64,000 bases of DNA from Anaerococcus lactolyticus ATCC 51172 (GCF_000156575.1 NZ_GG666047.1:44516-108515), one strand, 5' to 3'. Counted from the first letter of the stretch, positions 44,128 through 53,576 are shown. Translations and numbers: made by a program. Notes: generated by a model from the letters alone, not told the origin.

Positions 44128-46764
44128 ATGGATACAAAATATAATCCACAGGATTTTGAGAAAAAAATTTACAAAGAATGGGAAGATGGTGGATATTTTA
44201 AAGCGGGAGTAAACCCGGACAAAAAGCCATTTACAATAGTAATGCCACCACCAAATGTAACTGGGCAATTGCACTTAGGCCACGCCCTAAATAATACCTT
44301 GCAAGATATTGTTATTAGATACAAGAGAATGGCAGGCTTTGAAGCCCTTTGGATACCTGGAACTGATCATGCTTCTATTTCTACAGAAGCCAAGGTTGTA
44401 GGAAAAATTGCAGGTGAAGGTAAGACTAAGGCAGATTTAGGTAGGGATGGCTTCCTCAAAGAAGCTTGGGATTGGACCCATAAGTATGGTGGTACAATTA
44501 AAAAACAACTAAGGACTATTGGTGTTTCTTGTGATTGGGACCACGATTCTTTCACAATGGATGAAAACCTAACTCGTGCAGTAAAAAGAGTTTTCAAAAA
44601 AATGTACGACGATGGTTTGATATACAGGGGCGATAGGATTGTAAATTGGGATCCGATGGCAGAAACTGCAATTTCAGATGCAGAAGTTTACCACAAGGAC
44701 CAAAAGGGCAAGCTTTGGTATATCAAATATTATTACGAAGATAGCGATGATTTTATAACAATAGCTACAACTCGTCCAGAAACCATGCTTGGCGACTTGG
44801 CTGTTGCTGTAAATCCAGAAGACGAAAGATTTAAAGATAAGATAGGCAAAAATTTAATTTTGCCACTTGTAGGTCGTAAGATTCCAATAATTGCAGATTC
44901 TTATGTAGATATGGAATATGGTACTGGTTGTGTAAAAATAACCCCATCCCATGACCCTAACGACTTTGAAGTAGGAGCTCGCCACGACCTTGGTCAATGT
45001 GTTATTTTAGACTCTAAGGCTCACATTGTTGAAGGCTATGGCAAGTATTCTGGCATGGAAAGATATGAAGCAAGAAAAGCCATGCTTGCTGACCTAAAAG
45101 AGCAAGGTCTCCTTGTAAAAATCGAAGAAATCGACCATGCAGTAGGTTATTCTGAAAGAACTGATGTTGTAATTGAGCCACTAATTTCTAAACAATGGTT
45201 TGTAAAGATGGATGAATTTGCCAAGATGTGTATAGATGCCTATAATTCTGGCGAATTAAAATTGATTCCAGAAAACTTATCAAAAACTTATATGAACTGG
45301 CTTGAAAATATTAGAGACTGGACTATTTCCCGTCAGCTTTGGTGGGGACACAGACTTCCAGTTTTCTATACAGAAGATGGGGAAATTATTGTATCTGAAG
45401 ATGAACCAGATGAAGAAGGAAAACTCGAGGGCAAGAAGGTAACCCAAGAAGAAGACACACTCGATACTTGGTTCTCATCAGCCCTATGGCCTTTTGCTAC
45501 CCTAGGTTGGCCAGAAGAAAACGAAGAATTTGACTATTTCTTTCCAACAGATATCCTAATCACTGGCTATGATATAATCTTTTTCTGGGTAATTAGAATG
45601 GTGTTTGCTTCCCTATATACAACTGGAAAAGTACCTTTCTCCCACGTTTTATTTACAGGCCTAATCAGAGATAGCCAAGGCAGAAAGATGAGTAAGTCTT
45701 TAGGCAATGGTGTTGACCCAATAGACGTAGTTAACAAGTATGGAGCAGATGCTCTTAGGTTTACTTTGATTACAGGCAATTCCCCAGGAAATGATATGAG
45801 ATATGATGAGGATAGGCTTCTTGCATCAAGAAACTTTGCCAACAAGTTATGGAATGCATCAAGGTTTGTCCTTATGAATATAGATGAGTCTGATGACTTA
45901 GATTTTGATGGAAAAAATTTAACCCTTGAGGATAAGTGGATCCTAAAGAGACTTAACCAAGTTATAGAAGATGTATCTAAAAACCTTGATAAGTATGAAA
46001 TAGGCATGGCTGCAGATAGGATTGAAGACTTTATTTGGAACGAATACTGTGATTGGTATATAGAATTTGCCAAAATTAGACTTTATGGTGATGATGAAGA
46101 TGCAAAAGCTAATGTAAAGAAAGTTCTTCTTTATGTACTAAAATCAATGCTTATCCTTCTTCATCCATTTATGCCTTTTATAACAGAAGAAATTTATTCT
46201 TCACTTCCAAATAAAAAGGACATGCTAATTGTAGAAGAATGGCCAGAAATCAAGGAAGAATTCAACTTCACAGAAGAAGAGAAAAACGTAAATTCTGTAA
46301 TCAAGGCAATCACAGCCATAAGAAATCAAAGGGCAAGTCTGAATGTACCAGCAAAAACTAAGCAAAACCTAACTATAGTTGCTGAAAACGACAAGAACAA
46401 GGACCTACTCGAACAAATAAAAGCTCAATTTATAAACCTTGCAAGTGCAAGTGGAGTTGAAGTTTTAAATAAGGATGAAGCAGAAATATCTGACGAAGGC
46501 TTGGTAAAACTTGTATTTAACGAATTTTCAGTTTATATGTCCCTAGATGAACTAATGGACTATGATAAGGAGAGAGAACGTCTACAAGGCGAAATAAAGA
46601 AAATCGAAGCCGAGATTAAAAGAGCAGAAGGCAAACTTTCAAACAAGGGCTTCACAGACAAGGCTCCAGAAGTTGTTGTTAATAAGGAAAAAGAAAAATT
46701 AGCTGACTACAAAGACCTTTTAGAAAAAACAAAGGTTAGTCTTGAAGAAATAAAGGATAAGTAA
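44128..46764 (+). CDS. valS: Valine-tRNA ligase
   Basis: ValRS charges tRNA-Val and edits threonine. The start is ATG 44128 behind GAGAGGAG; an in-frame TTG at 44113 is upstream of that site. Motifs are PPPNVTGQLHLGHALNNT (HIGH), WIPGTDHASI, TTRPETMLGDLAVAVNP (editing), WWGHRLPVFY, DTWFSSALWPF and GRKMSKSLGNGVDP (KMSKS). A C-terminal coiled coil (ERLQGEIKKIEAEIKRAEGK) is typical. It has 878 aa. Its expression is under the T-box. The stop overlaps the methyltransferase ATG by one base. Confidence 0.97.
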   Translation: MDTKYNPQDFEKKIYKEWEDGGYFKAGVNPDKKPFTIVMPPPNVTGQLHLGHALNNTLQDIVIRYKRMAGFEALWIPGTDHASISTEAKVVGKIAGEGKTKADLGRDGFLKEAWDWTHKYGGTIKKQLRTIGVSCDWDHDSFTMDENLTRAVKRVFKKMYDDGLIYRGDRIVNWDPMAETAISDAEVYHKDQKGKLWYIKYYYEDSDDFITIATTRPETMLGDLAVAVNPEDERFKDKIGKNLILPLVGRKIPIIADSYVDMEYGTGCVKITPSHDPNDFEVGARHDLGQCVILDSKAHIVEGYGKYSGMERYEARKAMLADLKEQGLLVKIEEIDHAVGYSERTDVVIEPLISKQWFVKMDEFAKMCIDAYNSGELKLIPENLSKTYMNWLENIRDWTISRQLWWGHRLPVFYTEDGEIIVSEDEPDEEGKLEGKKVTQEEDTLDTWFSSALWPFATLGWPEENEEFDYFFPTDILITGYDIIFFWVIRMVFASLYTTGKVPFSHVLFTGLIRDSQGRKMSKSLGNGVDPIDVVNKYGADALRFTLITGNSPGNDMRYDEDRLLASRNFANKLWNASRFVLMNIDESDDLDFDGKNLTLEDKWILKRLNQVIEDVSKNLDKYEIGMAADRIEDFIWNEYCDWYIEFAKIRLYGDDEDAKANVKKVLLYVLKSMLILLHPFMPFITEEIYSSLPNKKDMLIVEEWPEIKEEFNFTEEEKNVNSVIKAITAIRNQRASLNVPAKTKQNLTIVAENDKNKDLLEQIKAQFINLASASGVEVLNKDEAEISDEGLVKLVFNEFSVYMSLDELMDYDKERERLQGEIKKIEAEIKRAEGKLSNKGFTDKAPEVVVNKEKEKLADYKDLLEKTKVSLEEIKDK

Positions 46765-47498
46765 TGTACGGTGAGTTTTCCTATATCTATGACAAATTAA
46801 GTTTTGATATAGACTACGAAGGCTACGCCAAAAATATCAAGGACTTGGCAAAAAAATATGAAATTGGAAATGAGAATATGCTTGAGCTCGCTTGTGGCTC
46901 GGGCATGCTCACCCAGTATTTTTTTGATGACTTTGAGAGAATAGATGCCCTTGATATTTCAACAGATATGCTAAATTGTTTTGCAGAAAAGTATGATATT
47001 GACAAGGTAAATCTAATTTATTATGATATGGTAGCCTTTGAACAAAAAAACTTTTATGACCTAATCGTAATCTTATTGGATAGTGTAAATTACGTCACAA
47101 ATCCAGCTGACCTTGAGAAACTTTTTAGAAATTCCTATGATAATCTTAAGGACGATTCGCTTTTGGTTTTTGATATAAATTCAGAAATGAAGATGCGAGA
47201 GATTTTTGGGTCAGAATGCTATGTCTATGAGTATGAAGATATTTTCTATACTTGGGATAATTACCTTGAGGATGATTTAATCGACATGAACCTAAACTTC
47301 TTTGTAGAAAATCCTGATGGGACCTACAAAAGAATAGAAGAATATCAGCAAGAAAGAATTTATAGTATTGAATATGTAAAATCTTTGCTCGAAAAAATTG
47401 GGTTTACAGACATAAGAATTTTTGATGAGGATACTATGGGCGTTGTAGATGAAGAAAGTTTAAGAGTCCTATTTTCGGCAAGAAAGGCGGCAAAATGA
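46764..47498 (+). CDS. Class I SAM-dependent methyltransferase
   Basis: The 244-residue protein has the Rossmann motif I MLELACGSGMLTQYFFD (about residues 38-54), motif II IDALDISTDMLNCFAEKY and a motif like LIVILLDSVNYVTNP. It resembles the family often found beside tRNA-synthetase or ribosome-linked genes in Firmicutes, but the substrate is unknown. The ATG shares a base with the valS stop, and its end overlaps the cold-shock gene by four bases, so all three would respond to the valS T-box. Confidence 0.87.
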   Translation: MYGEFSYIYDKLSFDIDYEGYAKNIKDLAKKYEIGNENMLELACGSGMLTQYFFDDFERIDALDISTDMLNCFAEKYDIDKVNLIYYDMVAFEQKNFYDLIVILLDSVNYVTNPADLEKLFRNSYDNLKDDSLLVFDINSEMKMREIFGSECYVYEYEDIFYTWDNYLEDDLIDMNLNFFVENPDGTYKRIEEYQQERIYSIEYVKSLLEKIGFTDIRIFDEDTMGVVDEESLRVLFSARKAAK

Positions 47499-47695
47499 GT
47501 ATAGGTGTAGTTAAATTCTTTGATAATAAAAAAGGATTCGGTTTTATAAAGTGGGGTGGGGAAGATCTCTTTGTTCATTTTTCTGATATAGTATCTGAAG
47601 AAGAATTTAAGAAATTAGAAACTGGAGATAATGTAGAATTTGAAAAAATCGAAGCCCCAAGGGGCCCACAAGCAAAAAAAGTAAAAAAAATATAA
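47495..47695 (+). CDS. Cold-shock domain protein
   Basis: The 66-residue protein is a single CspA-type OB fold with RNP1 KKGFGFIKW and RNP2 DLFVHFSDI, preceded by GVVKFFDNK. It binds single-stranded RNA or DNA and melts RNA structure. Unlike most csp genes, which stand alone with a long leader, it begins inside the methyltransferase stop (ATGA), so it lacks its own 5' UTR. A palindromic terminator follows. Confidence 0.95.
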   Translation: MSIGVVKFFDNKKGFGFIKWGGEDLFVHFSDIVSEEEFKKLETGDNVEFEKIEAPRGPQAKKVKKI

Positions 47696-47696
47696 G

Positions 47697-47725
47697 AAAT
47701 TCCCTCAATTGAGGGAATTTTTATT
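47697..47725. terminator. Palindromic terminator between csp and rhodanese gene
   Basis: AAATTCCCTCAA/TTGAGGGAATTT is a perfect 24-base palindrome with T on the right and A on the left, serving both converging genes. Confidence 0.82.
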
Positions 47726-48017
47726 TTACTAAATCGTAGTTATATAGGTCTACCCCTGGTGCTAGGGTGAGGTTTTTATAGCCTAAGTCTGTTAAAATAG
47801 CCAAGGCCATCTTACTTCTACCGTTGGTCCTGCAGTGGATTACAAGCTTATCGTTTTTATCAAGGTCAAAGTCATTTGCCATAATTTTATCTAGGGGCAC
47901 GTTTACAGCATTTTTGATGTGGCCATTTTTATATTCTTCTTCGGTTCTTACGTCAATAATTTTATAGGAAGAATCAAGTTTTAATAAATCATCGCCAGTA
48001 ATTTCTCTCATAGTCAT
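47721..48017 (-). CDS. Single-domain rhodanese-like protein
   Basis: I start at the ATG ending at 48017, behind AAAGGAGATAAA. The 98-residue protein is one rhodanese domain: YKIIDVRTEEEYKNGHIKNA (CH2A region), NVPLDKI, and the active-site loop VIHCRTNGRSKMA with the catalytic Cys. Such proteins carry persulfide sulfur between donors and acceptors; the partner is unknown. It has no neighbours on its strand. Confidence 0.9.
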   Translation of the reverse strand: MTMREITGDDLLKLDSSYKIIDVRTEEEYKNGHIKNAVNVPLDKIMANDFDLDKNDKLVIHCRTNGRSKMALAILTDLGYKNLTLAPGVDLYNYDLVK

Positions 48018-48106
48018 TTTATCTCCTTTTTTTATCATTATACTCAAAATAGGATTAAATTGTTTAAAACTAATTCATTTATGGTAAATAAATATAGAGG
48101 TGAATT

Positions 48107-48751
48107 ATGAAAATTTTAATTACAGGATTTGATGCCTTTGGTGGCGAAAAAATAAACCCTGCAAGTCTTATCTTGGATAGACTGCCGGATAAAATTAATG
48201 GAAATAAAATAGAAAAACTTACAATTCCAACAGCTTTTTTTAGGGTGGCAGATCTGATTGAAAGAAAAATTGTTGACCTAAGACCTGATATAGTAATATC
48301 TCTTGGGCAGGCAGGAGGCAGGAGCGACATTACAGTTGAAAGAGTCGCCATAAATATTGCGGATGCGTCGATAGCTGATAATGATGGCAAGAAGCCGATC
48401 GATGAAAAAATTAGATGGGATGGAGAAAATGCCTATTTTTCTACTCTACCTATCAAGGCCCTTGTAGAAAATCTTAGGAAAAATAATATACCTGCATCAG
48501 TTTCAAACTCAGCAGGCACCTTTGTTTGTAACTTTGTTATGTATAATGACTTATATTTTGCGAGCAAATACAAAAATATATCAGCTGGTTTTATCCATGT
48601 TCCATACTTGCCAGCCCAAGTGATTGACAAAAAAGGCATGGCATCAATGAGTTTAGACGAAATGGTGAGGGCTGTGGAAATCATTATAAAAACAAGTGCC
48701 GACTACAAAGATAAGGAAGATTTAAAAAGAGCAGAAGGGAGGATATGCTGA
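48107..48751 (+). CDS. pcp: Pyrrolidone-carboxylate peptidase (pyroglutamyl peptidase I)
   Basis: Pcp removes N-terminal pyroglutamate from peptides in the cytoplasm. The C15 family motifs are ILITGFDAFGGEKINPA, the Glu in DITVERVAINIADA, the nucleophile Cys in SAGTFVCNFVMYNDLYFA and the His in AGFIHVPYLPAQ. At 214 aa it is standard. GAGGTG precedes the ATG. The stop shares a base with the next gene's start. Confidence 0.94.
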   Translation: MKILITGFDAFGGEKINPASLILDRLPDKINGNKIEKLTIPTAFFRVADLIERKIVDLRPDIVISLGQAGGRSDITVERVAINIADASIADNDGKKPIDEKIRWDGENAYFSTLPIKALVENLRKNNIPASVSNSAGTFVCNFVMYNDLYFASKYKNISAGFIHVPYLPAQVIDKKGMASMSLDEMVRAVEIIIKTSADYKDKEDLKRAEGRIC

Positions 48752-49758
48752 TGTTAGTTAAAATGATTGTTGTTTTGTTGATTCTACTTATCCCACAAAT
48801 TTATTTTTGGATAAAGGATATTCGTTATAAGTCTCTTGATATGACAAGTAAGTTTTTTAAGAAGTTGACTGTAAAAAAAGAAGATTTTTATGAGGAAGTT
48901 TACCTTACAAACACAGACGGTTTTGATACTTTTGTAAGGATATTAACTTGCGATAAACCTAAAGCTATAGTCCAATTGGTCCATGGCGTTGCGGAACATT
49001 CAGGAAATTATTTGGACTTTGCAAATTTTTTAAATAAAAATGGCTACATAGTTGTAATTGGTGATCATAGGGGCCACGGACAATCTATTTCAACAGCTTA
49101 TCCAAATGGCTACATGAAAAGGGCAGAAGAGTTAATTGATGATGATATTATGATTGCCAAATATATGAAGAATGAATATCCAGGTCTAAAATATTATATG
49201 TTGGGTCACTCTATGGGGTCAATGGTTGCAAGATTATTTTTAAGAGAAAATGACGACCTACTTGATAAACTAATTGTAACTGGGACTGTGCCTGTGAATA
49301 AGGCGGCAGCCTTGGGTGTATTTTACTATAATCTAGGGTGCTTTTATTTGGGCGACAAAGCTGAAAGTAGACTAATAGATGCTATTGTAGGAGCTAAAGG
49401 ATTAGACTTTATAAGCTATAGCCCACAAAATATAGAAATAAAGGCAAATGATCCACTTAGGATATTTAAATTTAAGATTGGATATTCAAAAACTTTGATA
49501 GAAGTAAATAAACTTTTAGGACAAAAACATAAATATAAGTGTAAGAATCCAAAGCTTGAAATTTATAATATGGTTGGCGAAGACGACATAATAACTAAGG
49601 GGGAAAAGGGTGTGAGAGATAGTCTTAATTTCTTGAAAGAAATTGGTTATAAAAATATAAAATCCAAGACTTACAAAGGCATGAGACATGAAATCTTAAA
49701 TGAAACTAATAACGAGATAGTTTATCAAGATATACTAGAATTTTTTGATGCTGAGTAA
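48751..49758 (+). CDS. Alpha/beta hydrolase, monoacylglycerol lipase-like, membrane-anchored
   Basis: I choose ATG 48751, eight bases behind GGGAGG; ATG 48745 is only two bases from it. An N-terminal helix (MIVVLLILLIPQIYFWI) probably anchors the enzyme. The serine hydrolase core has IVQLVHGVAEHSGNY (oxyanion region), GDHRGHGQS, the nucleophile elbow MLGHSMGSMVARLF, and late DDIITKGEKG and GMRHEILNE supplying the Asp and His. The pattern fits the lysophospholipase/monoglyceride lipase group; the substrate is unproven. It follows pcp with one-base overlap. Confidence 0.88.
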   Translation: MLVKMIVVLLILLIPQIYFWIKDIRYKSLDMTSKFFKKLTVKKEDFYEEVYLTNTDGFDTFVRILTCDKPKAIVQLVHGVAEHSGNYLDFANFLNKNGYIVVIGDHRGHGQSISTAYPNGYMKRAEELIDDDIMIAKYMKNEYPGLKYYMLGHSMGSMVARLFLRENDDLLDKLIVTGTVPVNKAAALGVFYYNLGCFYLGDKAESRLIDAIVGAKGLDFISYSPQNIEIKANDPLRIFKFKIGYSKTLIEVNKLLGQKHKYKCKNPKLEIYNMVGEDDIITKGEKGVRDSLNFLKEIGYKNIKSKTYKGMRHEILNETNNEIVYQDILEFFDAE

Positions 49759-49789
49759 TTATTTTACCAAAATTAACAAATAAATTACT

Positions 49790-49817
49790 TTGATAAAAAA
49801 CCTACATGTGTTATAAT
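49790..49817 (+). promoter_or_regulatory. Sigma-A promoter for CAP-domain gene
   Basis: TTGATA, a 16-base spacer and TATAAT, about 30 bases before the ATG at 49847. Confidence 0.72.
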
Positions 49818-49846
49818 AAAATTAATCAAATTATTAAGGAGATTTC

Positions 49847-50866
49847 ATGAAAACTACAAAGAAAGTTATTGCTCTAGCCTTGCTTGCAAGTTTATCAATA
49901 AACGCCCTAAGTTTTACAAGCCCAAGAAGCTCTAGCGTAGCCTATGCAAGTACCAAGCTTGATTTTGGCATAAAGACTGATAAATTTGAAAACAAGATTT
50001 TGACTTTTAATTTAAAACAGGATGAAGCAAATAAGGCTGCTGCTCTTAGTGCTATTAAAGAAATCAGGTCAGAAATGTGGGATAAAAATGTTCCATATAC
50101 TTATGACCTAAATTCAAATGCAAAAAATACTAAATTAAGAGACTACCTAAAGGCTAAGGGTATAAACACTAAAGAAGAATATATTAATATGACTAAATGG
50201 TCTACAGATCTTGAGAAAATTGCTATTCAAAGAATGTATGAAGTTAGTTTAACAGGCCTTTCCCATACTAGACCAGATGGAAGCGATTGCTCTACAACTG
50301 TTTTGCCAAGTGGTGTAAAAATGTATGGCGAAATTTTGGCCAACAATTCTGATCCTTATACACCAAGTAAGGCCTTCAACCAATGGGTCCATGGTAAGAG
50401 GAAAAATTTTGGTGGTAAAAGCGAGTATGAGCTTTTACTTGAATCAAATGGTGTCTATACTGATGGGAATGCCCACCTACACATAATCTTAGATCCAGAA
50501 TATGATCATATGGGTCTTTGTATATTGAATACTTCTGGTATGAACTATGTTGGAGTGGAGTTTGGTTACCCAGATAAGTCAGGAAATAAGGCAACAGGTC
50601 TTGTAGGAGAGTACACCATGTACTTTGGCAAGGCCAAAGCTCAGAAAGAAACAAGTCCAAAGGTTAACGATAAGGAAAGACTTGAAGCTGCCAAGGCAAA
50701 ATTAAGAGAAGCAATTGATAATAATAAAAGCGAAGTTGCTTCCGCTAAGTTTTTACTAGAAAATGCGCCAAAAACTGTTGCAAAGGTAAAAGATAAATTA
50801 GAAAATTTAATTAAGAACGCAGAAGCAATTATAGAAAAATCTGAAAAAGCTTTAAAATCAATTTAA
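49847..50866 (+). CDS. Secreted CAP (SCP/PR1)-domain protein with C-terminal helical module
   Basis: A signal peptide (KKVIALALLASLSINALSF, cut near the AYAS at about residue 36) is followed by a CAP domain. It has LEKIAIQRMYEVSLTGLSHT, a His-containing SHTRPDGSDC motif, YGEILANNS, AFNQWVHGKRKNFGGKSEYE and HLHIILDPEYDHMGLCIL. The last 60 residues are a charged helical unit (AKFLLENAPKTVAKVKDKLE...) like those ending the 13260-14567 serine hydrolase. CAP proteins are exported, with varied or unknown activity. It has its own promoter and terminator. Confidence 0.85.
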   Translation: MKTTKKVIALALLASLSINALSFTSPRSSSVAYASTKLDFGIKTDKFENKILTFNLKQDEANKAAALSAIKEIRSEMWDKNVPYTYDLNSNAKNTKLRDYLKAKGINTKEEYINMTKWSTDLEKIAIQRMYEVSLTGLSHTRPDGSDCSTTVLPSGVKMYGEILANNSDPYTPSKAFNQWVHGKRKNFGGKSEYELLLESNGVYTDGNAHLHIILDPEYDHMGLCILNTSGMNYVGVEFGYPDKSGNKATGLVGEYTMYFGKAKAQKETSPKVNDKERLEAAKAKLREAIDNNKSEVASAKFLLENAPKTVAKVKDKLENLIKNAEAIIEKSEKALKSI

Positions 50867-50871
50867 AATTT

Positions 50872-50902
50872 TCCCCTAGTCCATTTGGATTAGGGGATTT
50901 TT
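50872..50902 (+). terminator. Terminator after CAP-domain gene
   Basis: TCCCCTAGTCC/GGATTAGGGGA (one wobble) with an ATTT loop, then a T tract. Confidence 0.87.
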
Positions 50903-50959
50903 CTAGTAAAATTTTGCATTTATGGTAAAGTATTACTAACTGAAAGAGCAGGTGAAGAT

Positions 50960-51811
50960 ATGGAAAAAATTATAGAATTATTACCTATTAATAATGTTAC
51001 TAATATTAGTGCTGTGACTGGAGGAGATGTAAATGAATCATATAAGCTAGAAGCTGATGGTGGTTCATATTTTCTAAAGGTTCACAAGAATAAAGACGCA
51101 TCGTTTTTTGCTTGTGAAAGAGCAGGTCTTAAATTATTTGAGGAAAATGGAATTTTTGCGCCAAGAGCTCTTGCAAGTGGTGATGTTGATGGGTCTGCCT
51201 ATCTGTTAATGACCTACCACAAGGAAGAAAGAGCTGGTAGCCAAGAAGATTTAGCCAAAGTTATAGCTGATATCCACAAGATTAAAAGTCCTGATGGAAA
51301 ATTTGGTTTTCCTTATCCATTTATAGGCACTGCTTGTGATTTTGACAATGAATTTAAGGATACTTGGAAGGAAGTTTTCCTTAATGAGAGAATGGATAAG
51401 CTAAAAAAGATGCTTAAAAAAGTTAAGCTCTGGGACGAAAAAGACCTTTATAGGTATGAAGAAGTAAGGCTAGTAATAGAAAAAGAACTTGATAAGCATC
51501 AGACAGAGCCTGTATTACTTCATGGTGACTTGTGGGCAGGAAACTTTATGTTCGATGAGGACGAAAGGCCTCTTGTGTTTGATCCATCACCTTTGTATGG
51601 GGATAGGGAGTTTGATATTGGGGTCTCAACTGTCTTTGGTGGGTTTAGGAAGGCTTTTTATGAAGAGTATAAGGAAATTATGCCCCTAAAAGATGGCTAT
51701 CAAAAGCGACTTAATTTTTACAGGTTGTATATATTAATGAAATACCTATTAAGATTTGGTCCGGTTTATGATTCATCCGTAAATGATCTTATGAAAATAA
51801 TTACAAATTAA
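50960..51811 (+). CDS. Fructosamine kinase family protein
   Basis: The 283-residue kinase-like protein has the F3K pattern: a N-terminal lobe with VTGGDVNESYKLEADGGSYF and YFLKVHKN (ATP Lys), EERAGSQEDLAKVIADIHKI, and the catalytic region VLLHGDLWAGNFMF plus LVFDPSPLYGDREFDIGVST. Bacterial members phosphorylate ribulosamines or fructosamines, which then leave the protein, a glycation repair step. Some have other small-molecule targets, so the substrate is inferred. It is monocistronic and ends at a UUCG-loop terminator. Confidence 0.88.
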   Translation: MEKIIELLPINNVTNISAVTGGDVNESYKLEADGGSYFLKVHKNKDASFFACERAGLKLFEENGIFAPRALASGDVDGSAYLLMTYHKEERAGSQEDLAKVIADIHKIKSPDGKFGFPYPFIGTACDFDNEFKDTWKEVFLNERMDKLKKMLKKVKLWDEKDLYRYEEVRLVIEKELDKHQTEPVLLHGDLWAGNFMFDEDERPLVFDPSPLYGDREFDIGVSTVFGGFRKAFYEEYKEIMPLKDGYQKRLNFYRLYILMKYLLRFGPVYDSSVNDLMKIITN

Positions 51812-51831
51812 AAGTGCTTCGGCACTTTTTT
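51811..51831 (+). terminator. UUCG-tetraloop terminator
   Basis: AAAGTGC-TTCG-GCACTTT followed by further T, beginning at the last base of the kinase stop codon. Confidence 0.9.
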
Positions 51832-51850
51832 TGATTGTAAAATAACGCCT

Positions 51851-51878
51851 TTAGAAAAGTGCTTGTCAGAAGTATAAT
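51851..51878 (+). promoter_or_regulatory. Candidate promoter of the TerB-C/ATPase/helicase operon
   Basis: TATAAT at 51873-51878 with TTAGAA 16 bases upstream as a weak -35. The start codon is at 51906, so the leader is short. Confidence 0.5.
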
Positions 51879-51905
51879 GATACATAAGCTAGAAGTGGAG
51901 GTAGT

Positions 51906-53576
51906 ATGGATAATATAAAGGCTTTGATAGAAAATTTATTAGAAGATATCAAAGATGTAGATAAAAAGAAAATTAAAAGAAAAATAAATAAAGACCATAT
52001 CAAAGCTAATATTAACCTTGACCTGGGAGAAAAAAATGATGGTTATTTTGTATCTAAACTGAGGTTGACGGGTAATCTCATGGATGTGCCAAGTCAGGTT
52101 AAATCACAAAGCCTTAAGCTTTATATAAATTTTGCGAGGCTAAGTGAGAAAAACTTAAAGATGCCTAAAACCACCTACCTCTATAACCAACTCTATGTCC
52201 TCGCACGTGATTATGTGGAAGATTTTATTGACCCCTATCACGAAAAAAAGGCTATGAGAATTTATAGAAATTTAACGAGTCTCACCCATGAAAACTTGGA
52301 GCCAATCCTAAATGTGGAGGCGGATAAATTTTTTGAAACTTTTCCAGCTTTAAACCGAGAAGTTATTGATTTTTATAATCTAACAGCTTGCGGCAAGGTT
52401 GTTGTTTTTTGGGATCCAGATGGAAGTTTGAGGGAAAAATATAAGTTTGCCAAAGATGAGGAGAGGGCTCTTCTCCAACTTGGTCAGAGAAGAAACGTCC
52501 TTTGGGAAAGCCCAAGTCTTAGCGCTTTAACGATAAATTTATTTTTACAAAGCCTAAAGCTTGTATTTAGAAAAGATGAAATAAATTCTGATATTTTAAA
52601 AATTTATTCAAGGCCCTACACCCTGTCTAAGAATCTTTTAGATAGCTTGCTTATAATAACGGAAGCAAATGTTAGAAATTATTTTTCTTTTCTAGCAGAT
52701 ATAAAAACTCAAAAGGCTATTGATCTTCTTATTGAAAATCATTGCGATGATATTTTGATTGTATTTATGGAATACCAATTAGCTTACCTTGATAATCTTA
52801 AAGATTCTAAGATTGAAGAGATTTACCTGGGCTATCTAAAGGAAAACCCTCATAAGTCAAGTGATATAGCTAGTTTCATTGCTAGTTTGAGTTTGGACCG
52901 ACAAGTTGCGATTCTTAAGTCATTTGAAGATGGAGATAACTATAGAGAAATTTTAGACAACCTATTAAAAGATGATTTCACACCTATAAAAGTGTTAGCT
53001 CTTTACCATATTTTTAGAAATAAAATGGAAAATACTAAGGATAAGAAAGCCCTATTTGAAATTATTAGACAAGAAAATTTCGAGGAATTTTTGAAATTAG
53101 TTATGGGTAGGGATTTTGATATAGACTTGATTTCTGAAATCTTAGAGCTTAGAAAAGTTAAGCCAAAAAGAATTAAGTTGAATAAGAAACTTGTAAAAAA
53201 ATCAAGACAAGACTTATCAAAAACAGTTGAGACTATAAATGATTTTGTTGGTGGTGAAGAAAATCAAATCGATGATGAGACAGGAAAAGAAACGAATATA
53301 AGCAAAGGGGCAGATTTAAAATCACCAGTTGATAATATGAAATTATCAAGACCTAGTATGAAGTTATTGGAAAAAATCATTAAAGATGGTTATATTTCAA
53401 AAGATGAAGTAAATGATTTGGCTATGGAAGATGGACTTTTTTTGAATGTTTTTGTAAATAATATTAATGATGTCTTATATGAATATACAAATGATCAAAC
53501 ACTCGTAATTGAAGGCAATAGCGTGTTCATTGATGAGTTTTATGAGCAAATGATAAAGGAGTTAATTGATGGATAG
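51906..53576 (+). CDS. TerB-C-domain-like protein, first gene of ATPase/helicase operon
   Basis: I assign the C-terminus of this 556-residue protein to a TerB-C-like domain: RIKLNKKLVKKSRQDLSKTV near residue 420 and, after an acidic linker, PSMKLLEKIIKDGYISKDEV with NINDVLYEYTNDQTLVIEGN at the end. The N-terminal 350 residues are helical, with many basic patches, and match nothing I recognise with certainty; a diverged TerB-N role is possible. No membrane segment. GGAGGTAGT precedes the ATG. It overlaps the ATPase gene by eight bases, pointing to a stoichiometric complex. Confidence 0.65.
   Translation: MDNIKALIENLLEDIKDVDKKKIKRKINKDHIKANINLDLGEKNDGYFVSKLRLTGNLMDVPSQVKSQSLKLYINFARLSEKNLKMPKTTYLYNQLYVLARDYVEDFIDPYHEKKAMRIYRNLTSLTHENLEPILNVEADKFFETFPALNREVIDFYNLTACGKVVVFWDPDGSLREKYKFAKDEERALLQLGQRRNVLWESPSLSALTINLFLQSLKLVFRKDEINSDILKIYSRPYTLSKNLLDSLLIITEANVRNYFSFLADIKTQKAIDLLIENHCDDILIVFMEYQLAYLDNLKDSKIEEIYLGYLKENPHKSSDIASFIASLSLDRQVAILKSFEDGDNYREILDNLLKDDFTPIKVLALYHIFRNKMENTKDKKALFEIIRQENFEEFLKLVMGRDFDIDLISEILELRKVKPKRIKLNKKLVKKSRQDLSKTVETINDFVGGEENQIDDETGKETNISKGADLKSPVDNMKLSRPSMKLLEKIIKDGYISKDEVNDLAMEDGLFLNVFVNNINDVLYEYTNDQTLVIEGNSVFIDEFYEQMIKELIDG

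Noticed and set aside
45567-46073. A 168-codon minus-strand frame inside valS
   Set aside because: It is antisense to the KMSKS and anticodon-binding region of a clear valS, with no independent support.
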